Of a stretch of 64,000 nucleotides of DNA, positions 10,784 to 17,241 are shown piece after piece. A program made the translations under genes and the position numbers. The notes below the pieces were generated by a model. It made no database searches and was not told the DNA's origin. It worked only from the letters and a program-made list of their open reading frames with translations. The number at the start of each line of letters is the position of its first letter. Position 1 is the stretch's first letter. Source of the stretch: Roseovarius sp. ZX-A-9 (GTDB taxonomy: Bacteria > Pseudomonadota > Alphaproteobacteria > Rhodobacterales > Rhodobacteraceae); NCBI RefSeq assembly GCF_028369135.1, contig NZ_JAPWHW010000013.1, forward strand, positions 1-64,000. Direction: 5' to 3'.

Positions 10784-10894
10784 TCAGGCCAGCCTTTTCG
10801 CCCGTTCCGCCACGCGCTGACCGACATAGGGCACAAGGCTCGGACGCTCTTCTTCGAACACCTCCCAAATCGTCCTATCGCGCAGTTCTGGGTG
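10784..10894 (-). pseudogene. IS21-family transposase fragment
   Basis: The reverse strand reads HPELRDRTIWEVFEEE then RPSLVPYVG and ends RAKRLA before a stop. The WEVFEEERPSLVPY stretch is characteristic of one IS21-type IstA subfamily. Only ~36 codons remain, and the sequence is cut on its upstream side by what looks like the terminus of another IS21-like element. It is a dead remnant. Confidence 0.55.
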
Positions 10895-10945
10895 TCAATC
10901 GGCATTGAACTTTGACCCCTTATCGGCGTCCAATATTGCCCCCCT
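10895..10945. repeat. Remnant of an IS21-like element end with two internal repeats
   Basis: Two imperfect ~24-bp copies of TCGGC(A/G)T....TTGnCCCC lie in tandem here, and on the reverse strand the block ends in GATTGACA. IS21 elements carry several transposase-binding repeats inside ends that finish in TGT...ACA, and the intact IS21 of this window also ends in GATTGACA. The block therefore looks like the end of a lost element abutting the transposase fragment at 10784-10894. Bases 10946-11102 beyond it hold no gene that I can identify. Confidence 0.4.
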
Positions 10946-11102
10946 TGTGCTGAGCAGGCCCGGCGCTGCGTAGCCCTCACATAGTCCGCCCTGAACAACT
11001 GTCAGGTATCTGATTTTATTGATAAATGGGTCTATTTTGTTGGGCCGCAGGTGCAGGATTTGGTATTATTCTGGTAGGAACCCTGCAATTTCGAGCCGTG
11101 AT

Positions 11103-11168
11103 ATGAAGCCTAAAAAATCGCCTCCGGACCAAGACGATCTCCTGCGTGCCCGATTGGTCGAGATGATC
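11103..11168 (+). pseudogene. N-terminal scrap of an IS5-family transposase
   Basis: Starting at the ATG, the sequence encodes MKPKKSPPDQDDLLRARLV then EMI, which resembles the extreme N-terminus of IS5-group transposases (typically a basic MxPKK start, then LFRARLDQIIDM). The frame is cut at 11168, exactly where an IS66-like terminus begins, so it looks like an IS5-type gene interrupted by an IS66-type element. Confidence 0.5.
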
Positions 11169-11314
11169 GTAACCGCGCCATTGAGACCGCAGCTTATGCG
11201 GCTTGACTGTCGGTTTTGGATGCCAGTGGCGCCCAATTCCACGGTAATAATTCATCGAGCCTGTTGATTTTGTGATCGTGGATGCGGTCGAGGATGTCGG
11301 CGAGATAGGCCTGC
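11169..11314 (-). pseudogene. IS66-family transposase (TnpC) C-terminal fragment with one element end
   Basis: The reverse strand from 11314 to a stop at 11194 encodes AYLADILDRIHDHKINRLDE then LLPWNWAP, which is the typical C-terminal end of IS66 TnpC (ADVLxRIxDHKINRIDELLPWN). The outer boundary GTAACCGCGCC at 11169 looks like an IS66 terminal repeat beginning GTAA. The other side is cut at 11314 by the left end of the intact IS21. The rest of the IS66 element is not found on the far side of that IS21. Confidence 0.7.
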
Positions 11315-11342
11315 TGTGAATCCCGGAGACAAATTGGACCAC
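11315..11342 (+). repeat. IS21 left terminal inverted repeat
   Basis: The sequence begins TGTGAATCCCGGAGACAAAT and pairs with the right-end repeat at 13787-13814, with about 23 of 28 positions alike when aligned by eye. It fixes the left boundary of the element. Confidence 0.8.
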
Positions 11343-11422
11343 AGAAACGGCCGGATGATCTGGTCGTAGCGGAGTAAAATTCCGCCACTTTACGCCTGAG
11401 GTAACGAGCTGAAGGCGGGGAG

Positions 11423-12922
11423 ATGTATTCTGTGGAACTTTATAATCGGGTGCGCCGTGCGTGCCATGTTGATGGTATGAGCAGGCGCGAAGCGGCGCGG
11501 CTTTTCGGGATTGATCGCAAGACGGTCTCGAAGATTTTGCAGCACTCGGTGCCACCGGGGTATCGGCGTAGTGAAGCGCCAGCGCGACCGAAGCTGGATC
11601 CGTTTATTCCAGTGATCGACCAAATCCTTGAAGACGACAAAGGCAAGCTGAAGAAGCAGCGCCATACCGCCAAACGCATTCATGCCCGGCTGCGCGATGA
11701 ACATGGGTTCACTGGCGGGATTACCATCGTCACCGATTATGTCCGGGAGAAGAAGTGCCGCTCCAAAGAGGTCTTCGTGCCACTAAGACACGCGCCTGGG
11801 CATGCGCAGATGGATTTTGGTGAGACCCTTGGCGTGATCGGCGGTATTGAATGCAAGTTGCACTACTTCGTGATGGTACTTCCGCACTCTGACGCGATCT
11901 TTATCAAAGCCTACCCTGCTGAGACGACCGAAGCTTTCTGTGACGGTCACAATGCGGCCTTTGCGTTCTTTGGTGGCGTGCCCTTGTCGGTGCTCTATGA
12001 CAACACAAAGATCGCAGTGGCCAAAATTTGCGGTGACGGTACGCGTGATCGGACCCGCAGCTTCGCAGAACTTCAATCCCATTATTTGTTCGACGATAAG
12101 TTTGGCCGCCCCTCCAAGGGGAACGATAAGGGGCATGTTGAAGGTGGCGTTGGATACGGGCGGCGGAACTTCATGGTGCCCGCTCCGGGCTTTGAGAGCT
12201 TTGATGCCCTGAATGCTTGGCTGGAAGCGCAATGCCTGCGGCGCCAGAATGACATTGTGCGCGGCCACAGCGCGACGATTGGTGAGCGGCTGTTGCGCGA
12301 TCTGGATGCACTAATGGCGCTGCCGCTCGTGCCCTATGACGCCTGCGAGAAGGTTAGCACGCGTGCAACGTCAATCTCGATGGTTCGCTATCGGTCCAAT
12401 GACTACTCGGTGCCGGTGGCCTATGCCCATCATGAAGTCCAGGTCCGTGGATATGTCCATGTGGTCGTGATCGGTTGCGGTCCCGAGGTGATCGCGCGGC
12501 ATAAGCGGTCCTATGACAAGGCGGACATGATCTACGATCCCATGCACTTCCTGCCCTTGCTGGAGCAGAAAGTAGGCGCTTTGGATCAGGCCGCGCCCCT
12601 TCAGGGATGGGACCTGCCAGATGCCTTTGCCACGCTGCACCGGTTGCTTGAGGCCAGGATGGGCAAGCCAGGTAAGCGTGAGTATGTCCAGATCCTGCGT
12701 TTGCTGGAAACCTTCGAGATGGACCACGTCCACGGTGCCGTGCGCCAGGCGCTCGATCTTGGCGCTATTGGCTATGATGCCGTGAAGCATCTGGTTCTGT
12801 GCAGGATTGAACGGCGACCGCCCAAGCTGGACCTTGATGTCTACCCATTTTTACCCGCCGCTCAGGTCGAGACGACGAAAGCGGCAAGCTACAAGGTGCT
12901 GATGTCGGAGGCGGCGCCATGA
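11423..12922 (+). CDS. istA: IS21-family transposase IstA
   Basis: This 499-aa DDE transposase of the IS21 family catalyses strand transfer together with its ATPase partner IstB. The N-terminus has a helix-turn-helix (MSRREAARLFGIDRKTVSKI, about residues 19-38). The catalytic triad is seen as D in HAQMDFGE, D in LYDNTKIA and E in KGHVEGGVGY. The C-terminus holds the beta-barrel-like region common to the family. Length is normal. The ATG lies 107 bp inside the element end. The gene overlaps istB by 4 nt (ATGA), giving translational coupling. It appears intact, so the element may still be mobile. Confidence 0.93.
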   Translation: MYSVELYNRVRRACHVDGMSRREAARLFGIDRKTVSKILQHSVPPGYRRSEAPARPKLDPFIPVIDQILEDDKGKLKKQRHTAKRIHARLRDEHGFTGGITIVTDYVREKKCRSKEVFVPLRHAPGHAQMDFGETLGVIGGIECKLHYFVMVLPHSDAIFIKAYPAETTEAFCDGHNAAFAFFGGVPLSVLYDNTKIAVAKICGDGTRDRTRSFAELQSHYLFDDKFGRPSKGNDKGHVEGGVGYGRRNFMVPAPGFESFDALNAWLEAQCLRRQNDIVRGHSATIGERLLRDLDALMALPLVPYDACEKVSTRATSISMVRYRSNDYSVPVAYAHHEVQVRGYVHVVVIGCGPEVIARHKRSYDKADMIYDPMHFLPLLEQKVGALDQAAPLQGWDLPDAFATLHRLLEARMGKPGKREYVQILRLLETFEMDHVHGAVRQALDLGAIGYDAVKHLVLCRIERRPPKLDLDVYPFLPAAQVETTKAASYKVLMSEAAP

Positions 12923-13677
12923 CGGACGCGCCTCAGGTTCTGCTCTCCCATCACCTCAAGAAGCTGAGATTGCCGACGTTCTTGAGCGAACATGACAAGC
13001 TTGCCCGCCAATGCGCCGCCGAAGGCAAAGATCACGTCCAGTACCTGCTGCGGCTGTGCGAACTGGAGCTGATCGAACGCGAACGCCGGATGATCGAGCG
13101 ACGCATCAAAGCCGCCAAGTTCCCGGCTACCAAAAGCCTGGACAGCTTTGACTTCAAGGCGATCCCGTCGCTGAACAAGATGTTGGTGATGGAACTGGCC
13201 CGCTGCGAGTTCGTCACGCGCCGCGAGAACATCATCGCCCTCGGTCCATCAGGCACAGGCAAGACGCACGCGGCCTTGGGATTGGGCTTGGCTGCATGCC
13301 AGAAAGGCATGCGCGTCCGCTTCGTCACAGCCGCCGCACTGGTGCATGAACTGATCGAAGCCGTCGATGAACGCCGCCTGCAACGCCTGCAAAAACAACT
13401 GGCAGCACAGGACCTTCTGATCATCGACGAACTTGGCTTTGTGCCGTTGTCAAAGACCGGGGCGGAATTGCTGTTCGAAGTCATCAGCCAACGTTATGAG
13501 CGTGGATCGATCATCATCACATCAAACCTGCCATTCGATGAATGGACGGAAACATTCGGTACTGAGCGACTCACAGGGGCCATCCTCGATAGGCTTACCC
13601 ACCATGTCCACATTCTTGAGATGAATGGTGAAAGCTTCCGGCTGCGCGAAAGCCGCAAATCCAAAACAAAGAACTGA
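12919..13677 (+). CDS. istB: IS21-family AAA+ ATPase helper IstB
   Basis: This 252-aa AAA+ ATPase resembles DnaC and assembles with target DNA to recruit the IstA transposase. It shows a Walker A motif GPSGTGKT at about residues 110-117, a Walker B LLIIDELGF, a sensor region IIITSNLPFDEW and a DnaC-like C-terminal domain. The start overlaps the istA stop as ATGA. Length is typical for the family (about 240-260 aa). Nothing appears broken. Confidence 0.93.
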   Translation: MTDAPQVLLSHHLKKLRLPTFLSEHDKLARQCAAEGKDHVQYLLRLCELELIERERRMIERRIKAAKFPATKSLDSFDFKAIPSLNKMLVMELARCEFVTRRENIIALGPSGTGKTHAALGLGLAACQKGMRVRFVTAAALVHELIEAVDERRLQRLQKQLAAQDLLIIDELGFVPLSKTGAELLFEVISQRYERGSIIITSNLPFDEWTETFGTERLTGAILDRLTHHVHILEMNGESFRLRESRKSKTKN

Positions 13678-13697
13678 TCAGAACTGGCCTGCGGCCA

Positions 13698-14864
13698 GTG
13701 CGCCTTGGCAAGCTTAGCTATATGAAGAGCACGCGTGCCAAGGCGCGGTATGGCTCAAACCCAGTGGCCCAGTTTTACACCGGTACGTGGCCCCATTTTG
13801 CTCCGGGATTGACAGTCCATCGTGTCCGGCGAAAGGTTGTGTCTGGTGTTCGCTACCATTTCTATGCCTGGCGGGGCGGCCCCAAATTTTGGGAAGGGGC
13901 GGACCCGAACCCGAAAGAACCCGAATTCTTCCATGCGTTTTCCCAGTGCGGTACGCCTTTAAGCCCTGCCGAATATCTGACGACCCACTTAGTCGACGAT
14001 TTCCTGTCCAGCGCATCTTTGCCAAAGGCTGAGCGCTCAAAGGCTGATATCCGCAAATGGCTGGAGCTGTTTCGTGAGGAATTTGGTGCAGATCCTATAG
14101 CTATGTTCGAAGAGCGCGCCTCGCGGGGCGAGGTCAACAATTGGCGAAAGAAATGGCTTCATTCGCCCAAGCAGCACGATATGGCAGGTACCCATGCGAC
14201 ACGCGTTCTGAATTGGGCGGTCGAAGAGGGCAAACTAAAAGAGCACCACTGCCACAAGCTCAAAAAGCTCTATCAATCGAACCGGACTGAGATCATCTGG
14301 ACGAGTGGCGACATCACACAGTTCAACAAACATGCGCCCAAATGGGTGCAGAGGATTCTAACCGCAGGATGCGAAACAGGCTTGCGAGCGGCTGATCTCG
14401 TTCAGGTCAAAATGGACCAATTCGAAGACACTCCGCACGGTAAACGCCTTCGTTTTCGGACCAGTAAGCGTGGGCAGATCGCATATATCCCAGCCACCTC
14501 AGCACTTGAGAAATTGATCGCAGAGACGCCGGAAGGCCAAGATGTGCTGCTGGTATCAGAGCTTGGGAGACCTTTGACGGCCCGTTGGGCGTCGAACCAG
14601 ATCACCAAGTGGCGGCGCGAAGCGCAGATCCCGCCGTGGATCGATGGCAGGGAGAAGACTCTGTCTGACACGCGCGGGACGGCCGCGACACGATTGCTGA
14701 ATGCCGACCTTTCTTTGCGCCAGATCGCGGTGCTGATGGGGTGGTCGGTTCGCTACGCCGCACAGGTTATCGAGCATTATGCGCAGGTTAGCCCGGACGA
14801 AAGCGATGCGGTTCTGCGCAAGCTCAATCGAGCAAAATCACTGTCTCAAGACACAAAAATGTAA
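13698..14864 (+). CDS. Tyrosine site-specific integrase, N-terminus replaced by IS21 sequence
   Basis: The 388-aa frame encodes a phage/ICE-type tyrosine recombinase. From LTVHRVRRKVVSG onward it has a SAM-like DNA-binding domain, then a catalytic domain with Arg in CETGLRAADL, a degenerate box SDTRGTAATR where the usual HxxR histidine is Ser, GWS in place of GHS, and a nucleophile Tyr in VIEHYAQV. The first ~39 codons lie inside the IS21 right end (which stops at 13814), so the native start has been lost and any translation would begin in IS sequence. The gene points toward tRNA-Cys, 62 bp away, the usual place for an integrase beside its attachment site. Two TGTAAACGC repeats (14860-14868 and 14872-14880) after the stop could be arm sites. 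Activity is uncertain. Confidence 0.85.
   Translation: MRLGKLSYMKSTRAKARYGSNPVAQFYTGTWPHFAPGLTVHRVRRKVVSGVRYHFYAWRGGPKFWEGADPNPKEPEFFHAFSQCGTPLSPAEYLTTHLVDDFLSSASLPKAERSKADIRKWLELFREEFGADPIAMFEERASRGEVNNWRKKWLHSPKQHDMAGTHATRVLNWAVEEGKLKEHHCHKLKKLYQSNRTEIIWTSGDITQFNKHAPKWVQRILTAGCETGLRAADLVQVKMDQFEDTPHGKRLRFRTSKRGQIAYIPATSALEKLIAETPEGQDVLLVSELGRPLTARWASNQITKWRREAQIPPWIDGREKTLSDTRGTAATRLLNADLSLRQIAVLMGWSVRYAAQVIEHYAQVSPDESDAVLRKLNRAKSLSQDTKM
13787..13814 (-). repeat. IS21 right terminal inverted repeat, inside the integrase frame
   Basis: Read on the reverse strand this begins TGTCAATCCCGGAGCAAAAT, matching the left end at 11315-11342. Sequence after 13814 is integrase-specific (VHRVRRK...), so the boundary falls within the codon stretch GLTVH of the integrase frame. 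Confidence 0.8.
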
Positions 14865-14926
14865 ACGCCCCTGTAAACGCGGGGCCTGAAACACGGCAAG
14901 GAGTAATCTAAGTGATTGTTTTTAAA

Positions 14927-15000
14927 TGGAGGCGAGTACCGGAATCGAACCGGTGTACACGGATTTGCAATCCGCTGCGTAACCACTCCGCCAACTCGCC
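14927..15000 (-). tRNA. tRNA-Cys (GCA anticodon)
   Basis: The reverse complement folds as a 74-nt tRNA: acceptor GGCGAGT paired with ACTCGCC, discriminator T and an encoded CCA (14927-14929), an anticodon stem-loop CGGATTGCAAATCCG with GCA anticodon, and a T arm with GGTTCGATTCC. It is intact. Integrase genes lie on both sides with their 3' ends facing it, and its 5' half is duplicated exactly at 56236-56276, so it has served as an integration target. Confidence 0.96.
14960..15000 (-). repeat. Attachment-site repeat, left copy (attL) within tRNA-Cys
   Basis: These 41 bp run from the anticodon stem to the 5' end of the tRNA and recur without mismatch at 56236-56276. Identity stops abruptly on both sides. 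It is read as the left boundary of the 15001-56276 island, with the crossover inside the tRNA. Confidence 0.75.
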
Positions 15001-15088
15001 AGAGTGATGCATTCATTAGGTTTCATAAATGGTGCCGTCAAGCGGTTATCACTCTGGTTATCAGGTTTCTGTTCTGTGCCTGTTCTGT

Positions 15089-15515
15089 TCACTGACGTTT
15101 CTCCCGAGCCTGACGGGCGCGCATGATCTGCCGAGCTTCCCCGGCATACTTGCGGATCATGGCCCTAGATGTGTGGCCGCTGTAGCTGGCAATCTCATCG
15201 TCGTCGCAACCGGCCCACGCTAGCTCCATGACGCTACGATAGCGCAGGGCGTGCTGGTCATATGCCGTCAGTTCGAGCCTCTTCCGTTCGTCAAGCATAA
15301 CGCGGGCCATGTATCGGTATTCCATGGGTGATCCGTCCGGACGGGTCAGGATCGTCAGGCCACTCTTGGGGGCGTTGTCCAATGCCGCTTTTTAGGGTGC
15401 GGGTGCAGGGTAGCCATAGGGGTTTGTCGGTTTTCCCTTGAGCAAAGCGCAGGCTGTCGCTGTCATAGTCGTTCCAACCGTGTTGACGAGTTCGACGGTC
15501 GAGTAGAAGCGCACT
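15089..15515 (-). pseudogene. Remnant of a second tyrosine integrase (C-terminal catalytic part, frameshifted)
   Basis: The main frame (15089-15382) encodes HALRYRSVMELAWAG..., SGHTSRAMIRKYAGEARQ, that is the HxxR, GH and Tyr elements of a tyrosine recombinase C-terminus. Further upstream, in another frame, WNDYDSDSLRFAQGKTDKP and LWLPCTRTLK continue the same catalytic domain. The two join cleanly as ...TLKAALDNAPKSG... if one A is removed from an A5 run (plus-strand T5 at about 15389-15393), so there is a +1 frameshift. The N-terminal half, including the core-binding domain, is gone. Its 3' end faces tRNA-Cys 88 bp away. It is probably the original integrase of the 41-kb island. Confidence 0.75.
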
Positions 15516-15634
15516 TTGACGCGCAGCGACAATCAACAGAAGAAGAATTCCTTTCCCGCGACAAAAACGATGATACCGTCAGAGATGCCGCGACATAGGA
15601 TCTCATCCTGATTTTCGCCAGCGTCTCACCCAGA

Positions 15635-15820
15635 TTGTCGCGCTATAGTCCGGACCTGAACCCGATCGAAATGGCGTTCTCCAAACTGAAGGCCCATCTC
15701 CGCCGTATCGGAGCGCGATCCTTTACCGGTCTGTTCGCCGCCCTCAGCGAAATCTGCGACCTCTACACGCCAGAGGAATGCTGGAACTACTTTTGCGAGG
15801 CAGGATACGCTTCTACGTAA
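15635..15820 (+). pseudogene. IS630-family transposase C-terminal fragment
   Basis: Sixty-one codons reading YSPDLNPIEMAFSKLKAHLR then ...FTGLFAALSEICDL..PEECWNYF match the C-terminal end of IS630/Tc1-type transposases, including the conserved YSPDLNPIE motif with the last catalytic acidic residue. The upstream part of the gene is missing: 15536-15634 shows no in-frame transposase sequence. It is a dead remnant between the broken integrase and the secretion genes. Confidence 0.75.
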
Positions 15821-15933
15821 ACTGGAACCGCTTTAAGGGGCGATAACCGTCCTGCTACAATTTCAAGTTGGGCATGCAGCCGTCCGGGATATGGAATTCA
15901 AAACGAATGCAAATGACAATCGCGACCAAAGCT

Positions 15934-17241
15934 TCAGCCCTCGCGGAACGCTCGAGTAAAGTAATCCGTCAGAGGTTTCGCAAGATAGTTGAGCGGCGAG
16001 CGTTCTGCTGTCTTGATGAACGCCTCCACCGGCATGCCGGGTAGCAGGGTCTGACCTCCCAGTTTTTGCATCTCGTCTGGCAAGGGGATCAACTCGACCT
16101 GATAGTAAGACAGTCCCGTCACCTGATCGGTGAACACATCAGCGGAAAGCTTGGTCACGCGGCCAAGCACCTCGGGCGTCATGCGCTGATCAAAGGCGGC
16201 AAAGCGCAGCGACGCCTCTTGTCCAACGTGGACCTGATCCACATGGATGGGATCGATCCGGGCGGAAACGATCATCGGTTGATCCTGCGGGATGATGTAC
16301 ATGATGGGCTCTGCCGGCGAAATGACGGCCTGCAGGGCAAAGACGCGAGAGTCGTAAACAACGCCACTCACGGGCGCGCGCAGCTCGGTGCGTGACAGGG
16401 TTTCAAGTGTGCTCAGGCGCCGCTGAACCAGTTCGACTTCCTGAAACTGCTGGTCGCGCAAGGTCGTGATCGCCTCCTCGCGCAATCGTGTCGTCAGTGC
16501 GATGCGTTCAATGTTCAGCGCTGCAATTTGTCCGCGCAGTTGTGCCACGTTGGCGGTTAGGCTTCCAATCTCACCCAGCAGGCGCGCTTGTTCGCGCTGC
16601 AATGCAGACACCCGAGAGGCAGGTGCCAGACCTTTGTCAAAAAGGCTTTTGGTGTCCGCCAGTTCCGTTTCAATGAGGTCTCTTTGCGTCTCAAGTGCCG
16701 CAAGCTGCGCGCCAGCCCCATCAATCTGGTTTTCCGCCTGCGCGATCTGCTCGGAAATCTGTTCCGCGCTCTGGCGCAGCGTGTCTGCGCGCGCCCCGAA
16801 CAGTCGCTGCTGCCCGTCTATCAGGGCCTGCACATCAGGATCCGCCATCGCTTCGGCCAGTAGCGCATCCGGGGCGGGCAGCGCATCCAGACCGTCACGT
16901 TCGGCCTGCAGCCGAGCTTTGCGCGCCAGCAACTCAAAGAGTTGGCCCTCTATGATTGCCAGTTCCGATCGCAACAACTTGTCGTCGAAACGCAAAAGGA
17001 CGTCACCCGAAGACACAATGTCCCCATCTTTGACAAGCAGTTCTCCGACCACGCCACCTTGGGGATGTTGCAGAACCTGTCGATTGGATTCGACCTGTAT
17101 CATGCCCGACGCGATGACAGCACCAGCGATACGGGCATTCACACTCCAATAGCCGAGAACGCCTACGAGGACGACCAACGCGATTGCGCCGACTAAAAGC
17201 GGACCCGTGGCTTTCCATTTGCGGGTCTCATCCGTGCTCAT
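15934..17241 (-). CDS. HlyD-family periplasmic adaptor of a type I secretion system
   Basis: This 435-aa membrane-fusion protein (HlyD/PrtE type) bridges the inner-membrane ABC exporter and an outer-membrane TolC-like channel. It has a short cytoplasmic N-terminus, one transmembrane segment (about residues 13-34, LLVGAIALVVLVGVLGYW), a biotinyl-like half VVGELLVKDGDIVSSGDVLL, a long coiled coil (about 85-260, rich in Ala, Gln, Glu and Arg), the second biotinyl-like half RAPVSGVVYDSRVF, and a C-terminal beta-barrel ending LLPGMPVEAFIKTAERSPLNYL, a typical HlyD ending. Its ATG overlaps the stop of the exporter gene as ATGA, so the two are one operon. The likely cargo is the divergent giant RTX protein. 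No TolC homologue lies in the window; such channels are often encoded elsewhere. Confidence 0.92.
   Translation of the reverse strand: MSTDETRKWKATGPLLVGAIALVVLVGVLGYWSVNARIAGAVIASGMIQVESNRQVLQHPQGGVVGELLVKDGDIVSSGDVLLRFDDKLLRSELAIIEGQLFELLARKARLQAERDGLDALPAPDALLAEAMADPDVQALIDGQQRLFGARADTLRQSAEQISEQIAQAENQIDGAGAQLAALETQRDLIETELADTKSLFDKGLAPASRVSALQREQARLLGEIGSLTANVAQLRGQIAALNIERIALTTRLREEAITTLRDQQFQEVELVQRRLSTLETLSRTELRAPVSGVVYDSRVFALQAVISPAEPIMYIIPQDQPMIVSARIDPIHVDQVHVGQEASLRFAAFDQRMTPEVLGRVTKLSADVFTDQVTGLSYYQVELIPLPDEMQKLGGQTLLPGMPVEAFIKTAERSPLNYLAKPLTDYFTRAFREG

Larger units (their letters stand above)
11315..13814 (+). mobile_element. Complete IS21-family insertion sequence
   Basis: This is a 2.5-kb element bounded by matching ends: left TGTGAATCCCGGAG... 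(11315-11342) and, reading inward on the reverse strand, right TGTCAATCCCGGAG... (13787-13814). These are 28-bp imperfect inverted repeats in the TGT/ACA form of IS21. The right end has a second internal copy of the GTGGCCC..TTTT unit at about 13763-13773, as expected of the repeated transposase sites of this family. It carries istA and istB in one operon. No target-site duplication is evident: the left flank is an IS66 fragment and the right flank is the body of an integrase gene. This suggests deletion or recombination after insertion. Confidence 0.85.

Noticed and set aside
16466..17152. 228-aa plus-strand frame
   Set aside because: It is a Ser/Arg/Ala-rich shadow of the HlyD coiled coil with no motif.
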